Shown: positions 51,454-60,792 of the stretch, in pieces
Position numbering within the stretch: the first letter of the stretch is position 1
Layout of the letters: each line of letters begins with the position of its first letter
NCBI GenBank assembly: GCA_030949705.1
Contig: JAUZSF010000025.1
Coordinates: forward strand, 62,001 to 126,000
Direction of reading: 5' to 3'
Source of the DNA: Robiginitomaculum sp.
Lineage (GTDB): Bacteria > Pseudomonadota > Alphaproteobacteria > Caulobacterales > Maricaulaceae
Length of the DNA stretch: 64,000 nucleotides
Program-made: the position numbers and the translations under genes
The notes under the pieces: generated by a model
The model's database searches: none
What the model was told of the DNA's origin: nothing
What the model saw: the letters and a program-made list of their open reading frames with translations, nothing else

Positions 51454-51515
51454 CTGACCATTTGGTCAGGTTGGGGGTGTTCGGATGAGGGTAGATATGC
51501 CATGATGTACCCTCA
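51454..51515. promoter_or_regulatory. Operator-like palindrome and attenuator-like hairpin between punA and deoC
   Basis: CTGACCA-TT-TGGTCAG (51454-51469) is a perfect 7-base inverted repeat with a 2-base centre, resembling operators of dimeric HTH repressors. A second element, TGAGGGTA at 51486-51493 and TACCCTCA at 51508-51515, has perfect 8-base arms and is followed by TTTT, like an attenuator. Both lie in the 94-base gap before deoC. No regulator gene is near. Confidence 0.5.
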
Positions 51516-51556
51516 TTTTGGCGGCACGACAGGCGTGTATCATGAGAGACAGCATT

Positions 51557-52536
51557 ATGGGTGCGCAAATTCACCATCTGAGCACAAACCAGCGTAATCC
51601 CGGCGTGCCTTATCACCCTGAATGGGTGGAGAGCATACGGGTCAATCGCTCCGCGATCGAGCGGCGCATCTCCACACTGGCGGCGCGGCGCACGGTGAAA
51701 AAAAGAATGGCAGGCCGCCTGGCTGCTCAAGGCCATTTCCCTGATCGATCTGACCACCTTGTCCGGCGATGATACGGCTGGAAGGGTGCAGCGCCTGTGT
51801 GCCAAGGCGCGCCAGCCCGTGCGCGCCGACCTTTCTCGAGGCACTTGGCATGCAAGATGCCCACCTGACCACCGGTGCGGTCTGTGTTTATCACGAAATG
51901 GTGCCCATAGCCGTCAAGGCGCTGGAAGGTTCCGGCATTCCCGTGGCGGCGGTCTCCACCGGTTTTCCGGCGGGGCTATCACCGCTGGAAACCAGATTGG
52001 CGGAAATTCGTGCGTCAGTCGCCGCCGGGGCCAGTGAAATTGATATTGTGATCAGCCGCCGTTATGTGCTGACCGCCAACTGGCAGGCACTTTATGACGA
52101 GGTGGTCGCCTATCGCGAGGCCTGCGGCGATGCGCATTTGAAAACTATTCTGGCGACGGGACAGCTGGGCTCGATGACCAAAGTGGCCAAGGCCTCGATG
52201 ATTTGCATGATGGCCGGGGCGGACTTTATCAAAACCTCCACCGGCATGGAAAAGGTCAACGCCACCCAGGGCGTCAGCCTGATCATGATGCGCATGATCC
52301 GCGAATATCTTGGCCAGACAGGCTATAAAATCGGTTTTAAGCCCGCGGGCGGCATTTCAAATGCCAAAACGGCCCTGCAATACATGGTGCTGGCCAAGGA
52401 AGAGCTGGGCAATGACTGGTTGCAACCGGATTTGCTGCGCTTTGGCGCGTCCAGCCTGCTGGGCGATATTGAGCGCCAACTAGAACACTTCGTCACCGGC
52501 CATTACAGCGCCGCCAACCGCCATCCAATGGGCTAG
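51557..52536 (+). CDS. deoC: Deoxyribose-phosphate aldolase (two frame breaks)
   Basis: DeoC splits 2-deoxyribose 5-phosphate into glyceraldehyde 3-phosphate and acetaldehyde. The Schiff-base lysine lies in GADFIKTSTGMEKV and the second lysine in IGFKPAGGISNAK. The frame breaks at a seventh A (51698-51704; normal VKKEWQAAWLLKAISLIDL) and a third T (51832-51834; normal RADLLEALGMQDAHL); the corrected length is 325 residues. It is the longer DeoC type with an N-terminal extension. The ATG at 51557 is preferred to 51542 because of GAGAGACAG upstream; this is weak evidence. The ALDH gene follows after 13 bases. Confidence 0.92.
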
Positions 52537-52549
52537 GGGTTATACGATC

Positions 52550-54934
52550 ATGAGCGTTGCTGAAATCTTTGAAAACATGGAATACGGCCCGGCGCCCGAA
52601 GATGCCTCTTATGTGTGCGACTGGCTGAACGACCATAAAGGCGGGTTCTCGCACTATATCGGTGGTGAATGGGTAAAGCCCTCGCCCAAGGCGTATTTTG
52701 ATGACATCAACCCCGCCGATGGCAAAGCGCTGGCCAAAATCGCCAGCGGATCAAAACGCGATGTGGATGCGGCCGTGCAGGCCGCGGGCGAGGCGCAAAA
52801 GGGCTGGGCGGCGTTTTCGGGTCACACACGCGCCAAATATCTTTATGCGCTGGCGCGCCTAATCCAGAAGAACAGCCGTTTTATCGCGGTGCTGGAAAGT
52901 CTGGATAACGGCAAGACGTTGCGTGAAACCCGCGATATCGACATTCCGCTGGCCGCACGGCATTTTTATTATCATGCAGGCTGGGCACAATTGCTGGAAC
53001 AGGAATTGCCCGACTATGCGCCGTTGGGCGTGGTTGGCCAGATCATCCCGTGGAATTTCCCGTTTTTGATGCTGTCATGGAAAATCGCCCCGGCACTGGC
53101 GGCGGGCAATACGGTGGTGTTAAAGCCGGCCGAATTTACTCGCTAACGGCGCTTTTCTTTGCGCAACTCTGCGAGGAGGCTGGCTTGCCCGCCGGCGTGG
53201 TCAATATCGTCACTGGCGCGGGGGATACCGGCGCGGCTTTGGTCGAACATGCGGGCGTGGCCAAGATCGCCTTTACCGGATCAACCGAAGTGGGACGACT
53301 TATTCGTGCTACTACAGCAGGTTCTGGAAAAAAACTCACCTTAGAGCTTGGCGGTAAGTCACCCTTTATTGTGTTCGAGGATGCGGATCTGGACAGCGCG
53401 GTTGAGGGCCTGGTTGATGCCATCTGGTTTAATCAGGGGCAGGTCTGTTGCGCCGGATCGCGCCTTCTGGTCGAAGAAGGGGTGGCCGATGTTATCGTCG
53501 CCAAAATCAAGGAACGCCTGAGCCATTTTCGTATTGGCGATCCGCTGGACAAAGCCATGGACATGGGGGCGATCATTGACCCCACGCAGTGTGCGCGCAT
53601 CGACAAGCTGGTCCAGCAGGGCGTGGCCGAGGGGGGCCGATCTGTGGCAACCGGACGTGAAAATGCCCCAAGATGGCTGTTATTATCCGCCAACCCTGCT
53701 CACCAATGTCAGCCCGGCCAATATCACCGTGCGCGAGGAAATCTTTGGCCCGGTCCTGACCGTGATGAGCTTTCGCAGTCTCGATGATGCGGTGGCGCTG
53801 GCCAATAACAGCCGCTATGGGCTGGCCAGCTCGGTCTGGTCGGAAAACATCAACCGGGCGCTGGAAATGGCGGCGCAGATCAAGGCCGGGATCGTCTGGG
53901 TCAATTCGGCCAACCAGTTTGATGCGGCGTGCGGCTTTGGTGGCTATCGCGAAAGCGGTTTTGGTCGCGAGGGTGGCCGCGAAGGCATGTTTGAATATCT
54001 CAAACCCAAAAACGACTGGTCAAACAAAGGTGGGGCCGTCATTGCTACACCAGAGGCCAGCGGAACAACGGAGCCTGCGGGCTTTGCCGCTATTGACCGC
54101 ACTCCAAAAATGTATGTCGGTGGGAAACAGGCACGCCCTGATGGCGGCAACACCATGGCGATTTTGAACCATAAGGGCGAGATTGCCGGGCGCGTGGGTG
54201 CAGGCAATCGCAAGGATATTCGCAATGCGGTCGAGGCGGCGTTCAAAAACACCTGTTGGGCCGGGCGCACCGCCTATAACCGGGCGCAAATCCTGTATTA
54301 CATTGCCGAAAACCTCAGCATTCGGGCGGATGAATTTACCGCGCGCCTGCGTGATCTGACCGGGGCCAGCAAGGCCAAGGCCGCCGCCGAGGTTGAGGCC
54401 TCGATCAGCCGTCTGTTCTCCTATGGGGCGTGGGCCGATAAATATGATGGCCAGGTGCACACCCCGCCGGTGCGTAATGTGGCGCTGGCGGTCAAGGAAC
54501 CCATCGGCATTATGGGCGCGGTGTGCCCGGATAATGCGCCTTTGCTGAACTTTGTCTCCCTGATGGCCCCCATTATCGGCACCGGCAATTGCGTGGTAAT
54601 GATCCCGTCGGAGCGCTATGCCCTGATTGGCACGGACTTTTATCAGGTGCTGGAAACCTCGGACGTGCCTGCCGGTGTCGTGAATATCATCACTGGCAAA
54701 CGCGATGACATGGCCAAGGTTCTGGCCGAGCATGATCAGGTCGATGGCCTTTGGTATCATGGCAGCGCCGAGGGCGCAGCGATGGTGCAACGCGCCTCGA
54801 TCAGCAATCTGAAACGCACCTGGGTCAATGATGGCAAGGCGCGGGACTGGTTTGATATCAAGACCGGCGAGGGACGGCGCTTTTTGCGCGAAGCCACGCA
54901 AGTTAAGAATATCTGGCTGCCCTACGGGGACTAG
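52550..54934 (+). CDS. Two-domain aldehyde dehydrogenase, ALDH16-like (two frame breaks)
   Basis: After correction, one protein of 794 residues. The first domain (about 40-500) is a complete [32 protein letters not shown], the catalytic glutamate in LELGGKSPF and the catalytic cysteine in GQVCCAGSR. The second (about 515-794) resembles an ALDH NAD-binding half ([26 protein letters not shown]) but lacks the ELGGK and cysteine segments, so it is probably non-catalytic. This layout is that of ALDH16. Breaks: a missing T near 53140 (normal PAEFTSLTALFF) and a sixth G at 53631-53636 (normal [15 protein letters not shown]). Next to deoC, it most likely oxidises acetaldehyde, which is inference. Confidence 0.88.
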
Positions 54935-54957
54935 CCCCTAATAACGTGCGTCTTCCT

Positions 54958-54976
54958 CCTCTCCCATGGGGAGAGG
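54958..54976. repeat. CTCCC/GGGAG family palindrome
   Basis: CCTCTCCCATGGGGAGAGG in the 92-base gap between the ALDH gene and deoA, continuing GAATGAGGAGAGAGG like the copy at 39604. The rest of the gap shows only the deoA ribosome site region. Confidence 0.6.
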
Positions 54977-55026
54977 AATGAGGAGAGAGGCATATGGCAA
55001 CTATATTTAGGCTTGGAATTTAAATC

Positions 55027-56361
55027 ATGCTTCCACAGGAACTCATCCGCGCCAAACGGGACGGCAAAACCTTGCGGGGCGAGGATATTGCCGCCTTTGC
55101 CGCGGGCATTGCGGATAATTCGATCAGCGAGGGCCAGATTGCGGCCTTTGCCATGGCGGTATTCTTTAACGGCATGAGCCGTGATGAGTGCGTGGCCCTG
55201 ACCTGTGCCATGCGCGATTCGGGTGTCGTGATGGACTGGCAAAGCGCCGGTATCGACAAGCCGGTGCTGGACAAGCATTCCACCGGCGGTGTGGGCGATA
55301 ATGTCTCGCTGATGCTGGGGCCGATGGTGGCCGCAGCGGGCGGTGCCGTGCCAATGATTTCCGGGCGCGGCCTTGGCCATACCGGCGGCACGCTGGACAA
55401 GTTTGAAGCTATTCCCGGCTATCAGGCCATTCCCGATCAGGATACGTTTGTTCGTGTTGTCAAAGAGGTGGGCTGCGCCATTATTGGCCAGACGGCGGCT
55501 TTGGCCCCGGCGGACCAGCGCTTTTACGCCACCCGCGATGTTACCGCCACGGTGGAATCGGTGCCTTTGATTACGGCGTCGATCCTGTCCAAAAAATTGG
55601 CCGAAGGGTTGGACGGGCTGGTGATGGATGTGAAATGCGGCAATGGAGCTTTTGCGTCTGACGAGAAATTCGCTCGCGAACTGGCAACCAGCCTTGTTGA
55701 GGTAGCCAGCGGGGCCGGGGTACGCACCAGCGCGATCCTGACCGATATGAACGAGCCGCTGGCCAGTGCTGCGGGCAACGCTGTCGAAGTGGTCAATGCG
55801 GTGCGTTTTCTCACCGGCGAGCATCGCGATCCACGGCTGGAATGCATCACTATCCAATTGGTGGCGCAAATGCTGCTTACCGGGGGCCTGGTAGGCACCC
55901 ATAGCGAGGGTGTAAAGAAAGCGCAAAGTGTGTTGCAAAGCGGCGCGGCGGCAGACGTCTTTGCCCATATGGTGCGCGCCCTTGGCGGCCCCGCCGATTT
56001 TATTGACAATTATGAGAAGCATTTGCCCGCGGCGCCAGTGGTTCTGCCGGTGCCTTCGCCAAAAACAGGCCGTATCTGGGCAATAGATGCGCGCGGCGTT
56101 GGTCTCGCGGTCATTGGCCTTGGCGGCGGGCGCACTCGCGCCGATCAAAAGATTGACCACGCGGTGGGCTTTACATATCTGGCGGGGATTGGCGAAACGG
56201 TCGAGGCTGGCGATCCTCTTGCCATGGTCCATGCGCGCAGCGAAGATGCCGCGAACGAGGCCATATTGGCCTTGCAAAAAACCTATACCATTGGTGCGGC
56301 AGAGGATCATTTTGTGCCCCAACCGATGATTATCGCGCGTATTGAGGGAGAGGGCGCATGA
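55027..56361 (+). CDS. deoA: Thymidine phosphorylase
   Basis: A 444-residue enzyme converting thymidine (and deoxyuridine) with phosphate to base and deoxyribose 1-phosphate. Phosphate/substrate motifs [18 protein letters not shown] (about 79-96), [17 protein letters not shown] (about 113-129) and DVKCGNGAF are complete. It overlaps deoB by four bases (ATGA), so the two are translationally coupled. Confidence 0.96.
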   Translation: MLPQELIRAKRDGKTLRGEDIAAFAAGIADNSISEGQIAAFAMAVFFNGMSRDECVALTCAMRDSGVVMDWQSAGIDKPVLDKHSTGGVGDNVSLMLGPMVAAAGGAVPMISGRGLGHTGGTLDKFEAIPGYQAIPDQDTFVRVVKEVGCAIIGQTAALAPADQRFYATRDVTATVESVPLITASILSKKLAEGLDGLVMDVKCGNGAFASDEKFARELATSLVEVASGAGVRTSAILTDMNEPLASAAGNAVEVVNAVRFLTGEHRDPRLECITIQLVAQMLLTGGLVGTHSEGVKKAQSVLQSGAAADVFAHMVRALGGPADFIDNYEKHLPAAPVVLPVPSPKTGRIWAIDARGVGLAVIGLGGGRTRADQKIDHAVGFTYLAGIGETVEAGDPLAMVHARSEDAANEAILALQKTYTIGAAEDHFVPQPMIIARIEGEGA

Positions 56362-57578
56362 GCCGCGTTCTGGTCTGTGAACTGGACAGTTTAGGCGTCG
56401 GGGCCGCCGCCGATGCCGATACATTTGGCGATACGGGAGCCGATACACTGGGCCATATTGCTGAAGCCTGCGCGGCGGGCAAAGCTGACAAAGCGGGCCT
56501 TCGCGCCGGGCCTTTGCATATTCCCAATCTGGTGAAGCTGGGCATGGGCGCGCTGTGCGAGGCCAGTACCGGGCGCACGCCGCCGGGCATGGCGGGCGAG
56601 GGGCCTTTTACCGGGGCCTGGGGCTATGCCATTGAGACCAGCCACGGCAAGGATACCCCCAGCGGCCATTGGGAGGCCATGGGCGCGCCGGCAACCTTTG
56701 ATTGGGGCTATTTTACCGCCGCCACCAACAGCTTTCCGCCAGAATTTGTGGACGCCCTGATCCGCGATGCCAATTTGCCAGGGGTGCTGGCCAATTGCCA
56801 CGCATCAGGCACCGAAGTGATCAAGGATTTTGGTATCGAGCATATGCGCACCGGCAAGCCGATCCTTTATACCAGTGCCGATTCGGTGGTGCAGATCGCC
56901 GCCCACGAGGACAGTTTTGGGCTGGAACGATTGTACGAGGTTTGTCTGATCGCGCGTAAACTGGCCGATCCCTATAATGTTGGCCGGGTGATTGCCCGTC
57001 CGTTTGAAGGGACTGCTCCTGCCGATTTTACCCGCACCAATGGGCGGCGGGATTATTCGGTGCCACCGCATATGCCGACCTTGCTAAACCGGGTAAGCGA
57101 GGCGGGCCATGAGATGATCGCCATCGGTAAAATCTCCGATATTTTTGCTGGCTCCGGCGTTACCCAAAAGGTACCGGCTTATGGCAATGATTCCATCTTC
57201 GATGTGACTCTGGAGCAAATGCAAAGTGCCCCGGATCACAGCTTTATTATGAGCAATTTTGTCGATTTTGACATGCTGTACGGCCATCGGCGCGATGTGC
57301 CGGGCTATGCCGCCGCGTTGGAGGCGTTCGATAAACGCCTGCCCGAACTGATCGCCATTTTGCGCGAGGATGATATGGTGATCCTGACCGCTGATCATGG
57401 GTGCGATCCAACCTTTCCGGGCTCTGACCACACGCGCGAGCATGTGCCCGTGCTGGCCTTTGGGGCAAAGGTAAAGCCCGGGCCGCTGGGTGCCCGCTCT
57501 ACCTTTGCTGATATTGGCGAAAGTGCGGCCAAATGGTTGGGTGTGCCGGGCTTTGGTATCGGTACCAGCTGGGTATGA
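56358..57578 (+). CDS. deoB: Phosphopentomutase
   Basis: A 406-residue alkaline-phosphatase-superfamily metalloenzyme converting (deoxy)ribose 1-phosphate to the 5-phosphate. The metal and active-site motifs [35 protein letters not shown]-type YGNDSIFD and [20 protein letters not shown] are intact. It supplies the substrate of DeoC. add overlaps its stop by four bases. Confidence 0.96.
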   Translation: MSRVLVCELDSLGVGAAADADTFGDTGADTLGHIAEACAAGKADKAGLRAGPLHIPNLVKLGMGALCEASTGRTPPGMAGEGPFTGAWGYAIETSHGKDTPSGHWEAMGAPATFDWGYFTAATNSFPPEFVDALIRDANLPGVLANCHASGTEVIKDFGIEHMRTGKPILYTSADSVVQIAAHEDSFGLERLYEVCLIARKLADPYNVGRVIARPFEGTAPADFTRTNGRRDYSVPPHMPTLLNRVSEAGHEMIAIGKISDIFAGSGVTQKVPAYGNDSIFDVTLEQMQSAPDHSFIMSNFVDFDMLYGHRRDVPGYAAALEAFDKRLPELIAILREDDMVILTADHGCDPTFPGSDHTREHVPVLAFGAKVKPGPLGARSTFADIGESAAKWLGVPGFGIGTSWV

Positions 57579-58558
57579 ATACCCCGCTTTGGCCGCTGGT
57601 TGATCTGCATTGCCATATTGAGGGGGCCGCACCGGCTGAGCTGATCCGCGAACTGGCCGCGCGCAATGGGGTGCGTCTGCCCGATCATATTTTTGACGAA
57701 AACGGGCATTATCGCTGGACCAATTTTCAGCATTTTCTGGGGGCCTATGATGCGGCCTGTGCGGCCATTCGCACGCCGCAGGATTATTATGATCTGACCT
57801 ATCGCTATTACCGCGCTGCCGCGGCGGTAGGCCTGATCTATGGCGAGGTGTTTATTTCGGCGGACCATGGGGCCAATGGCGGCATTGATTACCCTGACAT
57901 GGTGCAGGCCATGGCCGAAGGGCTGGGCAAGGCACGTGAAGAAAGCGGCGTGCAGGGTCGCTTTATCCTGACCGCCATTCGCCATTATGGCATAGAGAAA
58001 TGCGAGGCCACGGCCAGACAGGCGCATCGCCATCCGCATAAACTGGTCACGGGGTTTGGCATGGCCGGAGATGAAACCACCGGCCATCCCGCCGATTATA
58101 CCCGCGCCTTTGATATTGCCCGCGATGCGGAACTGGGCCTGACGGTTCATGCCGGTGAAGTATGCGGCGCGCTGAGTGTGCGTAACGCGCTGGAAGCTTT
58201 GCGGCCCTCGCGGATTGGCCACGGGGTTCAGGCGGTTACAGATGACGATCTTCTGCGGCGTTTGGCGGGCGAGGGGGTTGTGTTGGAGGTTTGCCCCGGG
58301 TCAAACATCAAGGTGGGCGTTTATGATGAATATGGGCAAAGCCCGATCCGTCATTTGCGTGATGCCGGGGTGAAACTGGCACTGGGATCTGACGATCCAC
58401 CCTATTTTCACACCGATATCGCCAATGAATATGCGCAAGTGCAGCGCGCCTTTGATTTTTCAGACGATGACATGCGCACCATCAGCCATACCGGGATCGA
58501 GGCCGCCTTTTGCGATGATCAGACCAAAGCAGACCTGCTGGCCAGGCTTAGCCCGTAA
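57575..58558 (+). CDS. add: Adenosine deaminase
   Basis: A 327-residue TIM-barrel zinc enzyme converting (deoxy)adenosine to (deoxy)inosine, which feeds the PNP. Zinc and catalytic motifs are DLHCHIEGA (about 10), [10 protein letters not shown] (about 190), IGHGV and GSDDPPYF (about 273). The ATG at 57575 overlaps the deoB stop. Adenine deaminase or an adenosine-like variant is possible but the HAGE and SDDP pattern favours Add. Its last 11 bases overlap the end of the convergent feoB. Confidence 0.93.
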   Translation: MNTPLWPLVDLHCHIEGAAPAELIRELAARNGVRLPDHIFDENGHYRWTNFQHFLGAYDAACAAIRTPQDYYDLTYRYYRAAAAVGLIYGEVFISADHGANGGIDYPDMVQAMAEGLGKAREESGVQGRFILTAIRHYGIEKCEATARQAHRHPHKLVTGFGMAGDETTGHPADYTRAFDIARDAELGLTVHAGEVCGALSVRNALEALRPSRIGHGVQAVTDDDLLRRLAGEGVVLEVCPGSNIKVGVYDEYGQSPIRHLRDAGVKLALGSDDPPYFHTDIANEYAQVQRAFDFSDDDMRTISHTGIEAAFCDDQTKADLLARLSP

Positions 58559-60401
58559 AGGCCAGCGCCACGCGATAGGTGATAAAGGCCGCAATATATG
58601 CCAGCGCAAAGAGATAACCGACCATAAAGAGGGTCCAGTTTAATGAATTGGTCTCGCGGCGTACCATGGCAATGGTGGCAAAGCATTGCGGGGCAAACAC
58701 ATACCAGGCCAGAAATGACAGCGCCGAGGGCAGGGTCCAGGCGTTTTGCAAAATTTGCGATAAACTACCAGCAATTTCTTCTTCATTGCCTTGCAGGGCA
58801 TAGACGGTCCCCATAGCAGCCACTACCACTTCGCGGGCGGCCATGCCGGGCACCAGGGCAATGACCGTTTCCAGATTAAAACCAATAGGGTGAAAAATAG
58901 GTTCCAGCACGCGACCAACCATGCCGGCAAAGCTGTCGCGAATGCCGTTTTCGCCGCGGGGGAAGCTGGCCAATACCCACAGGGCCACCACGGCAGTAAA
59001 AATGACGGTGCCGGCCCGGCGCAGGAAAATCCAGATCCGTTGCCACAGGCCCAGCACAAAATCCCAAAGTTGCGGCAATTTGTAGGAAGGCAGCTCCATC
59101 AACAGAGGTTGGGTTTCACCTTTGGTAACGGTTTTTCTAAGGATGAATGCAACGATCAAAGCGCTAAGTATTCCAGATAGATACAGCGTAAAAATAACCA
59201 AACCCTGTTGGTTGAAAATCCATACTTTTTCACGGGGAATAAAGGCGGCGATCACCAGCGTATAAACCGGCAGACGGGCCGAACAGGTCATCAGCGGAGC
59301 CACCATAATGGTGGTCAGGCGATCCCGCTCGCTTTCGATTGTGCGTGCCGCCATAATGCCGGGCACGGCACAGGCAAAGCTGGATAATAGGGGAATAAAG
59401 GCACGGCCATTCAGGCCGGCGCGACGCATCAGCTCGTCCATTAAAAAGGCGGCCCGGCCCATATAACCAGAGCTTTCCAGCAACAGGATAAAGGCAAACA
59501 AGATCAGAATTTGCGGCAGAAAAATCAAAACGCTGCCGATGCCAGCAATGATGCCATCGGCCAACAGGCTGGACAACCAGTCCGGCCTTATCTGCTTGGC
59601 CTGATCATGTAAGAACCCGAAAAATCCGTCGATCAGGTCCATGGGGATATTGGCCCAGGAATAAACCGCCTGGAACATCAAAAACAGGATAGAGGCCAGG
59701 ATGATGGGACCCAATAAGGGGTGCAGAAAAATATTGTCCAGCCGCCGGGTCAGGGTGTTCATCCCGGTTTCATGCAATATCACCGAATTGGCAATGGCGC
59801 GGGCCTCACTTTGCAAGGATTTCAATTCCCGAGCGCTGATATGGATATGGCCAGGTCCTGGGTTTTGCAGGGCATCATCCAGAATGTCATCAATGCGGCG
59901 GATCAGGGCTTCGCGGCCTGATTTTCGTGCTGCATTGGAGGGAATTACCGGAATGCCCAGAGCCTTTTCCAGGGCCTCAATGTCAATCTTTGTGCCATCG
60001 CGCTCGGCCAGATCCATCATGTTCAGAACCAGAACCGCCGGACGACCTAGGGATTTCAGTTCCAGAACACTGTGCAAATGGGTGCGCAAATGGGTGGCAT
60101 CCAGAAAGATCAGCAACAGATCCGGCGGCGCTTCGCCTTCTATGCGCCCGGTAATGGCATCTACTGCGACGCGTTCGTCCAGCGTGCGCCCGGCCAGCCC
60201 ATAAATTCCTGGCAGATCAATCAGTTCGACTGCCCGGTCGTGGGGGGTGCGAAAATGTCCGGTGCGGCGCTCGACCGTAACGCCGGGATAGTTGGCGGTT
60301 TTCGCCCGCCCACCAGTCAGGCCATTAAAAAACGTGGTTTTACCTGTATTGGGGGCCCCGATCATCGCCAGGCGCAATTCCCGGGCCATTGGATCGCTCA
60401 C
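58548..60401 (-). CDS. feoB: Ferrous iron transport protein B
   Basis: A 617-residue inner-membrane Fe(II) transporter. The N-terminal G domain has GAPNTGKTTFFNGLTG (G1), DLPGIYGLAGR (G3) and LNMMDLAE (G4); about eight transmembrane helices follow, with gate motifs such as SFACAVPGIMAARTI (about 340) and the second GMAAREVVVAAMG. It is shorter than the 773-residue E. coli protein, lacking some C-terminal residues. It overlaps feoA by four bases. FeoC is not encoded. Confidence 0.95.
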   Translation of the reverse strand: MSDPMARELRLAMIGAPNTGKTTFFNGLTGGRAKTANYPGVTVERRTGHFRTPHDRAVELIDLPGIYGLAGRTLDERVAVDAITGRIEGEAPPDLLLIFLDATHLRTHLHSVLELKSLGRPAVLVLNMMDLAERDGTKIDIEALEKALGIPVIPSNAARKSGREALIRRIDDILDDALQNPGPGHIHISARELKSLQSEARAIANSVILHETGMNTLTRRLDNIFLHPLLGPIILASILFLMFQAVYSWANIPMDLIDGFFGFLHDQAKQIRPDWLSSLLADGIIAGIGSVLIFLPQILILFAFILLLESSGYMGRAAFLMDELMRRAGLNGRAFIPLLSSFACAVPGIMAARTIESERDRLTTIMVAPLMTCSARLPVYTLVIAAFIPREKVWIFNQQGLVIFTLYLSGILSALIVAFILRKTVTKGETQPLLMELPSYKLPQLWDFVLGLWQRIWIFLRRAGTVIFTAVVALWVLASFPRGENGIRDSFAGMVGRVLEPIFHPIGFNLETVIALVPGMAAREVVVAAMGTVYALQGNEEEIAGSLSQILQNAWTLPSALSFLAWYVFAPQCFATIAMVRRETNSLNWTLFMVGYLFALAYIAAFITYRVALAFTG

Positions 60402-60646
60402 GGTGTCAGGTCCACTTCCACCAGGCCTGCTTCGGGAATGCGCAGCGCAATCACGGTCTGGTTCAGGCGCACGGAAATGGGCGTGCCGCCAATCAGTCCA
60501 CGGCCCAATACCTCGACTTCGTCGCCCTCGGCAAAGCCAATTTCGCGTAATTTGATCACCATGGCATCATTATGTGAGGCAAAACCACAAACGCGGCCCG
60601 CCTCATGGCGCTTCAATTCATTGAGTTTTCTACGTTTTGTGCTCAT
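60398..60646 (-). CDS. feoA: Ferrous iron transport protein A
   Basis: An 82-residue SH3-like cytosolic protein needed with FeoB. LREIGFAEGDEVEVLGRGLIGGTPISVRL (in parts) matches the family. The ATG at 60646 is preferred to the GTG at 60700 because the upstream stretch contains a Fur-box-like sequence rather than conserved coding sequence. The stop overlaps the feoB start. Confidence 0.9.
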   Translation of the reverse strand: MSTKRRKLNELKRHEAGRVCGFASHNDAMVIKLREIGFAEGDEVEVLGRGLIGGTPISVRLNQTVIALRIPEAGLVEVDLTP

Positions 60647-60662
60647 GAAGCCGGTAAAACAT

Positions 60663-60680
60663 AAATGAGAACCATTTGCA
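60663..60680. promoter_or_regulatory. Fur-box-like inverted repeat upstream of feoA
   Basis: AAATGAGAACCATTTGCA contains AAATG and CATTT arms around GAGAAC and differs at one position from the common Fur core AATGAGAATCATTT. It lies 16 bases upstream of the feoA start. Iron-dependent repression of feoAB is inferred. Confidence 0.6.
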
Positions 60681-60707
60681 ACTAGCTTTTCTGTGATCAC
60701 ACAGTTT

Positions 60708-60737
60708 CGCCCCTGCGACAGGACGCCGCAGGGGCGG
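60708..60737. terminator. GC-rich hairpin between feoA and the hydrolase gene
   Basis: CGCCCCTGCG and CGCAGGGGCG form a strong stem around an ACAGGACGC loop. On the plus strand GTTTTG follows; on the minus strand only AAAC follows. It lies downstream of the hydrolase gene and probably ends or slows that transcript. Confidence 0.5.
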
Positions 60738-60792
60738 TTTTGCTGGATTAAATCTTTCGCTGTGTCGGTCCCTAAGGTGAAGAGTCCTGTTC

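Noticed and set aside
8662..53700. Programmed ribosomal frameshifting in several genes
   Set aside because: Too many unrelated genes are affected, both gains and losses occur, and most sites lack slippery heptamers and stimulatory structures.
54931..56448. A 505-residue antisense frame across deoA
   Set aside because: deoA motifs are complete on the plus strand and the antisense protein has no recognisable pattern.
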